Source: Lithospermum erythrorhizon
Taxonomy: Eukaryota; Streptophyta; Magnoliopsida; Boraginales; Boraginaceae
DNA: 64,000 nucleotides
Assembly: GCA_019722365.1 (NCBI GenBank)
Contig: JADFUC010001461.1
Location: forward strand, 930,001-994,000
Direction of reading: 5' to 3'
Program-made: the position numbers and the translations under genes
The notes under the pieces: model-generated
Told to the model about the DNA's origin: nothing
Seen by the model: the letters and a program-made list of their open reading frames with translations, nothing else
Databases searched by the model: none
Shown here: positions 35,813 through 48,720 of the stretch, one piece after another
Position numbering within the stretch: position 1 is the first letter of the stretch
How the letters are laid out: each line of letters begins with the position of its first letter

Positions 35813-35980
35813 TTGAAGGTTTCTGATTTGAGTCATATAAAAAGAAAAGTTGCAACTTTGTCTTTTGTTGATGATTCCCTAGTTCTCTCATGCTACATAT
35901 TAATCGGATCAATTGTAAACATCTATAGCCAACTGAAACACGATGTTGTGTTTGAACGGTCGGCGAAATCAATCAACAAC
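35813..35980 (+). pseudogene. Possible LINE reverse-transcriptase remnant
   Basis: An open frame reads HIKRKVATLSFVDDSLVLSC and further on DVVFERSAKSINN. LSF(V/A)DDSL followed about 30 residues later by a KS motif is the pattern of the catalytic C motif and downstream region of plant non-LTR reverse transcriptases. No other reverse-transcriptase block is recognisable nearby, so it is at best a short fragment. Confidence 0.3.
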
Positions 35981-35989
35981 AGATCAATT

Positions 35990-38900
35990 GGTATGGTGAT
36001 AACTTCTTATACACAAAAGGAAAAAAGATTTAAAGGAACTTGAAGTATCATGAAATTGATTTAATTTTTAAAGTAATTTTAAATTAATCTAATATTCATC
36101 CAAAAATATGTGTGTCTTGTGTTTGATATGATTTGATATTCTTATTAAATACAGCCAGATGGATCTGTTCGGAAGAACAAATGCTGAGAACTTTGAGTAT
36201 TAAACATCTTTGACTTTGAGATAGTGCAGGATGGGTGATCCTTTGGAAAGTTTTTAAAATTGGTAGCGTGGTGAGACAAAGCGTCTTGGAAAGGCTTTGT
36301 GGTGGTTTGTGAGGCCGGTTCATGAGTCTACTAGCATCAAACTTCGCGGGCGTCAGCGGCCTGTGAGAAGCCCAGCAATCTTTAGATATTATCAGGAGAC
36401 AACTCACCGGTAGTAGGGCCCAGCTCTAGAGATACCATGCTTGAATGGTCACACGGTCACCGGATATGATGTGTAGGTGAGACGTTAATATTTAAGTGGA
36501 AATTGTAATCTTGACATGCAGTTAGAATGTGATGTTTGTGATATAAAATTTAATTGATTGATATTATCAAACTATCATCATGAAAATACAACTTAAGATT
36601 TCTAAAATAAAAGAATTTATGATAGATTGAGCCATTGAGGGATGGAAGAAGAGAGTATTTCTTAGAACCCATCGATTCATAAATAGTGTGTGAACAAAAG
36701 AACCTGTCTTATGACATTTCTATTGTTTCATACTTCTAGCATATCACTATATCCTCAAGGGTGGGCAACTGCAAGAAATGTTGGATTGCTTTTAAATCAG
36801 AGGGATAGAGACCAATCAGACCATAGCCAAACTGCCCGACCTTTATGGATGGGCCACTCCAAATCTGTAAAGTTCCACATAGCAGCCAATGATAGCAATG
36901 GTCAGTTTGCCATAACAACAATAAAAATTATCTTGTTTAGTTCACTGCCACATTATTAGAAAAATGGACATCAATAATGATTTTCCGTACTAATCTATCT
37001 ATTTAACAGATAATGATGATGTTTCGACAAATAGATTAATGATGGATTTGTGTAAGACTTGTAAATGCATATTTTTAAAAGTAAAATGAAAAATTAGTGA
37101 CAAAATTTCCGTCACAATTTTTTTTTATCACTAATCCGTCATCAATTAATTTATTATAATATATGTTCGAGTTACAATTTATGATACATTAGTGACAAAT
37201 TTCTAATAATACCAAATCTCTCTAAAGTAACAAATAGAAAAAAGTAAAAATGTTATACCGGTCTGGTTCTTTATATACCGATCTTTAAAATAATAAAAAG
37301 ATCAATATCTCCTTTACTTATTTAATTATTAAAATTTTGTAAATTAGTTATACTTTTGAAATTTATTTCCAACCCCAATTCAATTATATAACGATATCGA
37401 AGAAGCCAATTCATACTTCACTGAATTCATAAATCAAGGATTAAAACTTTCTTTTATTCTTTCTTAACAAACATATAAAACTTTTTTGTCTTTCTTGCGT
37501 ACATTAAAAACAAGCTTTTTAAATTATATTGATTGATCATTTTAACTCATCAAAAGTTGGTGCGATTCACAAAACAGTAACTCCAGATCGAATTATTAGT
37601 ATAATATGCAACAGATATCTTATATTCTAGTAAACCGATTGCCCATACCAATACGAAACATGTTCAGAACATATTGTCTTTTATTACCATATAAGCAACT
37701 TCATGAGAGTCATACAACGAGAGAGAAACACAATTATATCCAAATAGATTATATTTTACTACTCAATTGCTAACTTTTAATTTTGTGGGAAAATATTTTG
37801 TAAAGCGTAAAATCGATTTCTGAAACATCATATAATATCCAAAATAAAATTAAGTATGACTTTCATTAAAAAGCAAGTCGTCTCTTTACTCCTTTGATTA
37901 ATAGGATCACGTAAGGTGTTTCTTATAAAGATAAAATAATTAGAAATGACTTTTAAGCGCCAAACTTGAGCAATTTCAGGAGAACTGTTATCATTATCAA
38001 AACAATTACACAATGAAATAACCATCAAAAGTTTTCTCCTTTTTTTTCTCAAAAGTTGGAAATCATTATTTATATTATTCACTTCTATGGAGAATTTGTA
38101 ACTCCCAAGTAGCATCCTTGTACATTAGTAATATTCAAACCACTTAATAGTCATAAAATACACTAATCATATTTAACTCCTAGAAATTCTAAATGTAATT
38201 ACTTGATGTTATTTTAGTTTTAAATTATATAGGAAATGCATGATGAGTGGAAATAACTAAATAATGTCTTGAATCGGCCTATGGCCTGATAAAACAATTT
38301 GATCTGATTAAAACTACGTTCCAATCTTAAATTTTTGGGAATTACTTTTTATGCTATAGCATGTGTATACATGACGCACGAATAGAACAATGAGCTGACC
38401 GTTGCAGAGACCTAGTTGATATTGGAGCGAACTCCCACTTGCGAAACCAAAGAGGCAAACTACATGCCCACCCCAGCACAAGGCAAATAAATAAATCACA
38501 ACCAGCAGCGGCTTGCATGGTGGGGAAACACCAGCCAGGCTAACAGCTCCACCCGAACATATTACTGAACAAATTGTACTAGTTCTGTACATGAAAAACT
38601 AACCATCAGAGTATGACAACAATGCAAACTTTTCCTTAAAATACAACATTGCTGCAACATAAGTCCTGCTACCATTATAATCTACACCAACAACTCTTGA
38701 AAACTTCAATTAACATGTATGGTGCAGCAGAATCCAGCAAGGCCTAAAATAAATTATTTGCATTGTAAATTTTAAGTACTATTTCCATGCCCTATGGAGT
38801 AAAAAACATGAGTATTTTTGGTTGCTTGTGAATATAAAATGGAATAAATTAAAATGGGTCATTACACTACTGAACTTTATTTTTTAACTAGTAAATAAGT

Positions 38901-39062
38901 GTTTAAACTTCAACTGCTTGAGTAAAGGTTAGTATCAGATAGCACTTGTAGGCGGAAGATGGTGTAATGTTCATCTTACATTTCAGTACCTTCTTTGTGA
39001 CATCTGATAATATCCAAAGAAATAAGCACAACAAAGAGTGCCTGCAAACACAACTGTTGTGA
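35990..39062. other. Non-genic stretch
   Basis: Several chance open frames but no recognised gene. At 36940-36970 CACTGCCACATTATTAGAAA resembles a weak CACTA-type end, and 37100-37140 has GTGACAAAATTTCCGTCAC followed by CACTAATCCGTCATC, like plant CACTA subterminal repeats. The matching end was not found. Confidence 0.3.
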
Positions 39063-39161
39063 TCATACTGCTTCATTTGAAAGCCTCCATTCAGATTTAA
39101 CTTTGATGGTAAAATTATAGATAATAGTGCAGAGTGCCATTGCTAGATGCCCAACCAAGCC
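39063..39161 (-). CDS. Orphan terminal-exon-like ORF, unrecognised
   Basis: After a good minus-strand acceptor (TTATTTTGCAG) the frame reads GLVGHLAMALCTIIYNFTIK, then VKSEWRLSNEAV and stop, 32 codons. The amphipathic hydrophobic segment ending in a polar tail looks like the C-terminus of a small membrane protein. No upstream exon with matching phase was identified and the family is unknown to me. It could be chance. Confidence 0.25.
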   Translation of the reverse strand, partial: GLVGHLAMALCTIIYNFTIKVKSEWRLSNEAV

Positions 39162-39870
39162 CTGCAAAATAATCAGAACATGGAAATTTCCAAACCCCAT
39201 GCTGGATAATGCTTCATCCACAGTGAATCATTACTCAACAACTCCTGCCATATTCTCACAATTCAAATACTAACAACATTGAACGAAAAAATGGTTCACA
39301 AATACCCTCATATGATTCCCATATAAAAGTAGAGCACTAAACCACCATTAATAAACTGTATAAGAAGACAATATCTGCTCACAAACATGAGGCAGATAAT
39401 AGATCATTTATGGATGGATCATTAACTATATTTCAATCTAACACACACCTCTATTAAATATAATAACTTGATAAATTTCGATCTGTCTAACTTGAGTATT
39501 TAAGTATACATAACATCAATCATTTTGTTTTTAGAATATTATCATTGTTATATCTTGATCAAATCTTCAGCTAGTGTGACATGCCACATACTCTTCTGAG
39601 AGTTTATGATGCAATTCCACCTGTTCATAACATGATATCTCATTACTCAAACTCGTCTTAGTAAACTTAGTAAGTTTCAGCTTGAGAAGTCGACTTGATC
39701 ATTAATCACCAGGCTAAAGTGATCGATATCAATCCTGCTCATAACTGCCCTGTCCCAAACCTTGATCTGATTGATAAATTTGACCCAATGAAAGAAATTT
39801 GAAAGCACCACCACAAATTTGCTTGTGCGCGCCTCAGAATAATAACCTATCACATACATTCAGGGACATT
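39162..39870. other. Non-genic stretch
   Basis: A minus-strand open frame at 39859-39677 has no recognisable features. Nothing else is supported. Confidence 0.3.
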
Positions 39871-40464
39871 GAGGTGTTTAGGTAAGCTTATTTTAAGTCA
39901 AAAGAAACTAATTTACCAATTGTTTTGGTTAAAATAAAGTGTTTGGCTAAATATTTCCAATGCGTAAGTAATAAGTTGAAATCGATTTATAAGTTGAAAC
40001 TCATATAATCACAACTTTTTTTCCAACTTTTACAATTCCACCTTATAAGTTGGTTTGATCAACTAATTTACTTAGTACCCATAAATATTTTATCTTGTTA
40101 TAATGTAGTTATAAAAGATACAATTTTTGATTATACTAACTTTTTTAATATTTACTCTTCTGAAAAAAAGGCAAAAAATAAAAATATTATATTTTTAGTT
40201 ATAGTTATTTTTTATTATTTCAAATATTACATTACTAATTTATTTATATCATACAGATAAAAAAAAGTAAAATATAAATGAGATGTTCTTATAAGTCATT
40301 TTATCATTTCTACAACTCAAAAAGATTCTCTATAATTTACTATAAGTTATATTGTAGAAACGAGTCAAAATAAATTTGACATAAGTGGCCTCTTTATAAG
40401 TTGCGTTGTCACTTTTATAAGTTGGATTTACTTATACGTTAAAAATAAACAACCCAAACACCTC
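39871..40464. mobile_element. About 594 bp MITE-like element with inverted ends
   Basis: The left end GAGGTGTTTAGGTAAGCTTA (39871) matches the reverse complement of the right end, GAGGTGTTTGGGTTGTTTAT (40464). The interior repeats TATAAGTTG and ATAAGTTGGA motifs in both orientations, as in many plant hAT-type MITEs (ends around GTGTTTGG). No transposase is present. Related composition (ATAAGTTGAAAT, TTATAAGTTATTTTA) recurs near 50880-51050, which may be a decayed relative. Confidence 0.6.
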
Positions 40465-42130
40465 GATGAGGGCGAATCGAAATAACTTTAGAATTAAATG
40501 AAATATATAAAAATTGGTTTAAACAAAAAAAGTTATAAATTAAGATGAGACAAAATAATAGATTTACAAAAATTAAAAAAGAAATATAACATAAATATAT
40601 CAAATTTAAAGTAAAGTCTTTCAATTTTTGAAGTCGGACTAGTGAGGCATGCACTTGGTGAATAAAATTTCATGCCAGTGCTTTTCATTTGATGGCTCCC
40701 ATAACCGACAAACAAAGGGTAAATGATATATATGGATCCTCAGTTTTGTTACAAAAGTCAATCGAGTTAATGAATTTTGTTATCATATAAAGGCCCATTA
40801 TTCACAATTTTGATGTATAGTATATATATAGTTACAATATTTGATTGTATGATAATGAATTGACTTCCATCTACGAATGTAAAACTTAGAACCTCGAGTG
40901 TTAATACAAAAACTCCAAGAATACAATTGATATATTCTAGCAATATTTTTTTTGCTTGTTATTCCTACATTTTATATATTTTTAAGTTTTTATTCTATTA
41001 TATCCTAGACATATATTAAATGCATTTGAGTACAAATATTGCATGTGAATCCGTAAAATCTCAACGTTTCATCTTCTTATAAGTGATAGTATAAAAACAA
41101 AACAGATATTGCATTATTAATGATTGTGTCAAAGTATATGACTGAAGTATAAAAGCGAGTGGCGTGCTCGAGCCACCTGGTGGACTGATTAATCGATAAA
41201 CTACAACTAGACAATTGAATTGATTTATGTAATGTGTGTTTTTGTTGTTCCATAATTCGTTCATTATTTTAATAAGTGTTTCTGACATGATTCTGACAGC
41301 ATGTTAAATACTTGTCTTACAAAATGTGGAATGGGACGGCTATCTAAGCCTAAATGAATCGGTTACATAAGTCCCATGGGACAAAAAAAATTCGATCTAA
41401 ATGGAGAAATGTTGGTCCTCGATCATATCAATAGTGGAAACTAAAATGGAACTTGAGTGAACTTGTGCTGCCAAAAATTGCTTCCATTCCTTCAATGCTT
41501 GACGCCCTGAGCTTCTGAAATAACTGGGATAGTGCAAATCCAAAATAGAGAGTATATATATTACAAGGAATATGTGATGAAACTAATAATAATTTTAAGT
41601 TGTGGCTTCCCGTAATGTGCTTTCTAATAGTATCTGGCTTGTCGTTTTAATGAGTTGGGAATGAATAAAAGTTTGTCCGCAGGTAATAAGTTTATTCGTT
41701 GGTATAGCAAGAAGACAGTATATAAGGGGTGAAGGTGTAGCCAAGGGTTAGATAAATGGTGTATGTTGGAGATGAGGAAACTGAATGTTGATTATGTAGG
41801 AAGATGTAAGAATGCTTGGTAAAGGTAATATGTTTATGGGAAGATGGAGCTATAGGTGATGACAAACTAGTGTGAGCTTGTTTCCAAATAGAGCTAAAAT
41901 GGTTTCACAAAATGTCGTTATGAATTAAAGTTGTCATTGTGGAAAAGTATTTGATTTCTGAACCACCCAGTTGTCCATGCTTACTAATAAGTAATATTAT
42001 CGTAAGCTGGTTGAGAGATTTGAGTAGATTTACGGAGACAAAAACAAAGTATGTGGATGATTGTGAAGGGAATGTTTATGGAAATTAAGAAGTCCAAATT
42101 GGTGTCTATTGTGAACCTGATAGAGATGAT
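40465..42130. other. Non-genic stretch left of the copia element
   Basis: Nothing recognised beyond AT-rich sequence. The part from about 41450 is richer in G and may be older retroelement sequence, but no motif supports this. Confidence 0.3.
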
Positions 42131-42663
42131 TGTTGAGATTGACATTTAGTTTGGTTTTATAAGAAAATTTGAAGGTCTCATGGAGGGGGAATTAGATGCG
42201 TGAAAATACAGGCTGCTAAGAATGGCGTCCCACAGATTCCCCCGAGGTCTCGATGTGAGTCTCGATGGTCGTCTTGTTATTGGTTTGGACCTCATTTATT
42301 GCTATTGCAGGCAGAGATTGTATTAGAACTTTTCCTATATATATAGAGGCTTTTTACATATATTTTCTATCACAAAATAATCATCTAAATAATTTCTTGA
42401 AGAGTGTATTATTGGTAATCAAATAATAATACTATGAGGCTTTGTGATTGAGAATTCTATATTTATGAGTGACTACTCTAATTGAGGTTTAGGCATTAGG
42501 TGATTGTAATCTTACAGTTTTTGGTTTAGTGGATTCTGCGTGTGTGGACGTACACTGGCATTGAAATTGAACTGTATACGTCGTGTGTTGTTTATTTTTT
42601 ACGCATTTACTTCTATATTGTTATCATTGCCCAGATTTGGTGATTGAATTAATTGTATTCACA
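42131..42663 (+). repeat. Probable 5' LTR of the copia element
   Basis: Begins TGTTGAGATTGACA and ends near TATTCACA. A few bases downstream TTGGTATAAGGC resembles the primer-binding site complementary to initiator tRNA-Met (TGGTATCAGAGC), with mutations. A TATA-like CCTATATATATAGAGGC lies near 42340, where an LTR promoter is expected. Boundaries are approximate because no second LTR is available for comparison. Confidence 0.55.
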
Positions 42664-45600
42664 ATAATTGGTATAAGGCTAGTGTTCTTGATTGAAAATA
42701 TGATTGATAATAGAAGAGCGAAAGAAGTAATGACACGGTAGCCAGAGAATTTGATGGATGATTTCTCGCATTGGAGAGAGATGAATATGGGATTGCACTT
42801 GCTCTTGACAGAAAATTGAACAAGCCATTAGAATAAGCATGAGAAAATGGATGAGAAGGAATGAAAAAGAGTTAGACGGAAGGTCTTGGGTGTGATTAGG
42901 CCTTCTTGTCCGGAAGCGTGTCGGCCAATGTTACTGAAGGCTGACGAGGCTTCGTGGCGTTGTCAAATTGTATGAAGCGTGACTAACAACAAGATGCGTT
43001 TAATGGCTTGGGTTGTTTCACTTGAGGAATGTCAAATAACACTCTCCCATGCTTGAGGCGCTTGGCCAAGCGATAGTTTGATAAATCAATTATTTAATAT
43101 CGGTGAAATTTTGATGATGAGTTACAAACGTTGATATTATTGGCGTCTACCTTGATAGTTCTGAACGTCGGGCCTTTGTTATTAACTTCGGTAGGTAATG
43201 ATGCGTAAGTTGGAGCTTAAGATGATGCAGAGAGTGTTGTTTGAAACACATTAAGATTGATATGGGAGAGAAAGAGGTTGCATTGAATGTAGAAAGTGAA
43301 AATGGGACAAGGTAGCCAAGAATAAATGGAGGTCGAAAGTCGAGAGGTAGGAGTAGGTGAGGGGTGGAGGGGACGTACTGGAATGCGGGTTGTGTGAGAG
43401 CGGATCATGAGAAAGCGTGCGAGACTTAAGGTGGAACTGACAACATAAGTAGCGTCGATATTTGTTGATGACTCACAGCAGGATAGCTATTCTTGTGGGT
43501 TGAGTTATTCTATTAGTTCTTGGATCCTCGGTGCAGTGTCGTCATTTTATACCTCGCCTAATCGGGATATAATGTTGAATTATAGCAGTTATGGGGCAGT
43601 TCGTCTCTGGCGATGGTGAACTTACTGAACATTATTGGGCATGGGAGATGTAAACTTGGAAAGGCTGTCAAGTAGTTTACGCTTGTGAATTGACAAAGAA
43701 GTGGCTTGTGTACCTAAAGCTAGTGAAGAGCTTGATTTGGGTTAATGATCGATTTGGAGTGAGGTGGCTATCGAACAGATTCGGTGATGATGCTTGACTT
43801 CAGAAATTATTGCGTGGAGCGGTATTTGTAGCTTGAGGGTGAGAGAAGATGTGGCCTGCGTATCTTCTTTGGAGGTTCTCGAGAAGATGATAAATTTGTT
43901 GTTGAAGGTTCTAAGAAGGCGAGGTTGTGGCAATCGTTTGGGTCACATGAGCGAAAGGTTTGAAATTACTTGTCTTAAATAATTTGATACAGTTAAAATT
44001 TGTTGATAAATCGTATTTGTGAAGTTGTGTTTTAGATTAGCAGAGAAAATGAGTTTATTAAGCTGGGGTTAAGCCATAATCGATAGGTGAAGTTAGTTCA
44101 CATAGATGTTGAGGGACACTGGGTTGGTTATGGAGTTCGTTATATTATGAGAGCCTTTATTGAAGTCATTAGAAAAGTTTGAGTTTATTTCTATGAAACA
44201 TAAATAAAGAGTGTATGTGGTGTCTTTAAGAACTAGAAAGCTACTAGTTAAAAGAACAAGGCGGAAACAGTGAAGTCTTTGAAAGGATCTAATAATGGAG
44301 GTGAATACTAATGGTGTATTCAAATAATCTTGTGCTAAGGAATGGAATCGAGGAATCACGAACTGTGGAAACACAACGGATCGGAGTAAATTTGAAAGAA
44401 GGATGAACATAGCAGCTAATAAGATAACCGAATTATGGCGTTACATTAAAACACCTCTCCCGGATGTTACAGGGGCGATCTCTGATAAATAATGTAGCCT
44501 TCTTGATTAACGGATGATCCTTCCTTGGATTAAATTTTTGAAGAAGTATGGAATTCATAGAAGGTAAACTTATCTTTCCTAAAAGTATTTGATTTGTTTA
44601 GCTTATGTTCATGTGAAGCAAAATGCTAGAATTAAGTGATGTAAAATCTAGCATTTTCTATTTTATTATTTATAGCGATCTTTGAGATAGGATATCGGTT
44701 CTATGGTTGAACAATGAAAGATCTATCTAAATTTGCCAAGGATATGGTCTTTAATGAAAAGGTGTTATATAAAGATAGAAAGAAGGTGTTGGATGAGAAA
44801 GAAGTGGAAGAAGAAGAGTGCAACTAAGAGCAAGGAGTCAAGCGTGCGAGGACAAGTGGCGTATTTCGATTTTCCAAATAGTATATCACAAATTCAAACT
44901 CAACTCCGGAAAATGAAGCACAGAGACTCCTTTTGGTGACGTACCACCTACACGGAGAGGTTGGTACTAATAAGGAGCCAATTGAGGTTGAGGGGAAAAC
45001 ACTTCTTATGCTAATCAAGAGAGGAAGAAACAGGATCCCAAAAGATCAAAAGAAAGCAGACCAACTCGGAGGTATTCTCCTTCTGCTAACTTTTTATTAT
45101 TAAGCTGACTAGTGACACAGTTAGTTATGATGAAACTGATCTGACCTTGATATTCAATTAAGTGGGAGTTAGCGATGAAAGAGGAGATGAAGTCATTGAT
45201 GACAAATATAGTATTGGGAGTTAGTTAAACCGCAGTATGTATAGAAAATATTGTAGAACAAATGGGTCTATGAATCAGGAAAACGGGATGGAAGTAAAGC
45301 GATTGGTTCGAGGATTTCATGAAGGAAGGTATTAGTATCTTGAAATAATGTAGTAGTCAAACTGAAACGACAATCAGGCTGTTCTGGATTGATATGATGG
45401 ATAATCACATCTTGATAGATGTGAAAACTTGGATACTACATGGTGATGAAGAAATATTCTTTGAAACAACTAATTTTGAGGTTATTAATGGAAAAAGAAT
45501 TTGGTCTGCAAACTTGAAAGAGCTTATGGCTTGAAGCAAACTCCAAGGAAATTGTGAGCATTACTTTAATAATTTTAGCAAGAAGAGGTTGGGATTTGTG

Positions 45601-46450
45601 AGTTGTGAGACCACGATCCTAATATTTGTTACATGAGGAGGTTTGAAAAGATTATGTAATTGTGCTTAACTTTATGGATGATATGTTGATAGTGGGGTGA
45701 TTTGCGAAGATTAACATTTAATGAAAGAGCAATTGCTGGAGTAAGATTTGCGATGAAGGACCTAGGTGAAGCAAAATTAAATTATGGGATGAAATAATAA
45801 GAGATCGAGTTCTACATGATTGACACAGAAAATATTTCTGAAGAAGGTGATCAGCGGTTATTTGGATCTGGCAGTCGATACCCTATAAATTTTACTCATT
45901 TCGATTATCTCTAGAACCAAATCTGGGAAGCGATGATGAATTAAGTGTATATGGATAAGGTACCTTATGTACAGGTAGGTAGTCTCTTATGTATCTTGAT
46001 AAGTGCTGTACTAGACTTTGATATTACGCATGTGGTGGGGATTGTTAGTAGATATATGTAACCGGGGAGAAAACGTTACAATTTGTGAAATGGATTTTAA
46101 AAGATACATGAATGCCTTTGATCTTGAAAAACTGTGTTCCAAAAATCGATATGGGGTTACGAAGAATTCCATCTCTTGGCAATGGTAGTAATACGTTGCA
46201 TTGTGATTGTCGAGGTGAGATTTATCGACGAAAAATCCGTATTCGTGTTAGAGACTGGCCATGGGAGTGATATATAAATTTTATACGATCATGTTGGAGA
46301 ATATGATTCTGGCTTGTGATTGGAGATCGAGGTCAAGGCGGATATGTTTACACAAAAGGTGAGTACGCGGAGAAGGCGAGTTGTGTTAAGCTTCAGTTAA
46401 CGAAGCAGATAATCTGGAGGGCTAGCTGAATGAAACTTGAAGATGGTGAG
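42131..46450 (+). mobile_element. Decayed Ty1/copia retrotransposon
   Basis: Fragments of a copia polyprotein appear in the right order on the plus strand, split by frameshifts and stops. They are: a protease-region peptide SWILGAVSSFYTSPNRDIML near 43518; the GAG-pre-integrase motif NRLGHMSERFEI near 43932; integrase pieces (HIDVEGHW near 44098, SNNGGEY near 44290); reverse transcriptase from about 45220 (KRLVRGF), LHGD near 45440, AYGLKQTPR near 45521, FMDDMLIV near 45670 and AMKDLGEAK near 45750; then VSRYM (46050) and VKWIL (46088) of the RNase H side. The catalytic YVDD is altered to FMDD. It cannot be active. No 3' LTR was recognised before the adjacent CCX pseudogene, so the right end is truncated or too diverged. 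Confidence 0.85.
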
Positions 46451-46903
46451 CAGAAATGCGTTTCAAATTATAAAAAGCTATTCATTTTCACCAACACTAA
46501 AACGTATTATCCCCAAAAATAATTCATTTATGAATCCTTAATGCTTGATATTTCATCTTCATTTCTTAAATTATTTATGGTGAACCATAGATTGTGATTT
46601 AAGAATAAATTGTAAATATATATAATTCATGATGTATTAACTGTTAAGAGCAGGTAAAGAATATATATGTCTTTTGTCTTTTTGGAACCGTTATATAAAT
46701 AGAATTGAGGCGGAGGTATATAACAACTCTGAAAATTCTTTATATAATGTAATTTATCTATTTATCTGATGACATCAGAGAGTTTACATAACCATCCCTT
46801 TGTCCAAAAGGGGGTATGTGGTGGAGGGCAGATCCCTCATCCACTTTGCTCCTACAAACTAGTTGCTGCCTAATTATCATCAACTCAAATACCCATTGAA
46901 CCA
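46451..46903. other. Junction between copia element and CCX pseudogene
   Basis: AT-rich, no gene. It may contain the lost 3' end of the copia element and the 3' flank of the CCX sequence. Confidence 0.3.
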
Positions 46904-48720
46904 TCAAAAAATGGCAACAGTTGCTCTCAATGAAAGAAACACCACATAAATAACCATTAACCCCACCCCCAACAATTTGTTTGGGCGCATATCATTTCTA
47001 GGCAAGATAAAGAGTGCCCAAAGTAGGGAAAATATGAGAAATCCTAAAGTAAAGTATAAACTATTATCCTCTGGAATTATATAGGAGTTAGGCCTTCCAG
47101 ACCAGGCACCAATCAGCATGGAGATACCCAAACCGGCTAGAGTATTGAACATATTACCTGACATAATAAATCTGCACACCGTCCCCTCCGCTCATTGCCA
47201 TGGAAACATTCGACATTAGGTCTCCCATTGAGTTTCCCAACCTTCTTACAGTTCAAAGCCATTCTGAGATCTATCCTATAATAATGAGATAATGATACCA
47301 ATAAGCGACAAGCTCATTCGCCACTATGTAGAACCAAACGATACTCATGGAAAAATACCAAGCCCATGTATGCCACTAGGTAGTTGATCATCTGGTGAAT
47401 AGATAGGCCAGCATCCCTAGAATGAACCCAGTTATGATACTGATGATATACACAAGTTCTTCGGATATGTACTCTGAATCGTCCTGTGTATTCCAGAGAA
47501 ATGCAAGAAGCAAAGGTGCAAGCAAAACACTCAACACAGCATACACTTTGGACCACCTATCTTCCTCAACAACGGGAATAGTTATAACTCTCTAGCAATG
47601 CTAATAAATATTCAACATGGCAGAACATAAATTCTAGAACTAAGATGGACCTGAATTCTCAATTTCGGGCTCCTCGTTCCAACCCCACAAAGGAATTTGA
47701 TCATTTTCTGAACTTGGCTTTACCATCTCATTTGAATAAATTGCCACATGACTGGACCACATCCAATGAGGCAGCTTCTCTTGGAGATGCGACGCCTCAT
47801 CATCACAGCCTGACTCTAGTAGAGGTAAGTCTCGTTTTGAATGAGGTCAATGGTGCACTCTATTCGCAACCCTTTAGCACGTTTTTTAAGCAACATAGAT
47901 GCAGCCACATAAAATGCATAAACCCCATAGATGGATACAAATGCAATTGCACCCCAAACACCTATCTCACCAACAAACAAGATAGCTCCAAGAGACAGAA
48001 GAGTCCAGACGAAAAACAATACATCTCTTATAAAACACTTCTTATCAATCTAACATTCATTTCAACTTCACCGTCCCCACAACCACACAAGTAACAAACA
48101 CAGCTCACAACTGTTTCTTCATCTATGATCATTTACATGCTAGCAAACACATCAGGAGCACCATTCTAATGGAGAATTACCCACAGCAGCTTCATTAAAT
48201 AGCAACTTTTCAAGACTACAACAAAAGTAATCCGACGCGGTGTTACCCAACAAATAGAACAGAGCTACCAACCAAATACCTAATCCAACATACCCAATAG
48301 CAGTATACTTCTCACAATCACAATAAAAGAACTTTACGTAATTGAAATAACCCTCTGAATTACACTGAGGATTGGCTTTCAAGAACTCACATTTTGAATC
48401 ATAACCTTCAAACTCCTTATGTCAGTGCAACTTCTCCTCACTCCCTCAATTTCACCTTAAAACTATTCAATAATCTCTGGTTTTACCCATCACTCTCCTA
48501 AACCTCAACATCTAGCATTTTGATCTAAACTATCTTTAGGCTGAAATATATTGAAAAAGGGTGAATTATGGTTAGAAATAAATGTTTTTTCATGGATTTC
48601 TTCTTGCTTAAAGTAGACGAAAACCAACAATAAGACAACACAAACTCCATTGAAAATGCCACGAATTATGGGACGTTGTTTCTTCAAAAATTGACTTATT
48701 CTAACCATATTATTGCTCAT
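46904..48720 (-). pseudogene. Cation/calcium exchanger (CCX) pseudogene
   Basis: The 1.8 kb minus-strand segment is collinear with plant CCX proteins (Ca2+/cation antiporters), which are usually single-exon. Recognisable blocks in order: N-terminus with a membrane anchor (IFNGVCVVLLLVFVYF); EGYFNYVKFFYCDCEKYTAI and FYLLGNTASDYFCCSLEKL; the first alpha-repeat core NGAPDVFASM near 48150; [52 protein letters not shown]; the second alpha-repeat core [20 protein letters not shown] near 47200; and [20 protein letters not shown] to the C-terminus. At least five frame changes, a deletion between LEK and NGAPD, and in-frame stops separate the blocks. It cannot give a full exchanger. The conserved residues of both repeats survive, so decay is recent. 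Confidence 0.9.

Noticed and set aside
38314..38592. Minus-strand open frame of 92 codons with a hydrophobic core
   Set aside because: No recognisable motif, and no splice link to the orphan exon at 39063-39161 that I could support.
47645..48094. Plus-strand open frame of 149 codons
   Set aside because: Lies antisense to the CCX pseudogene, whose minus-strand peptides clearly match the exchanger family.
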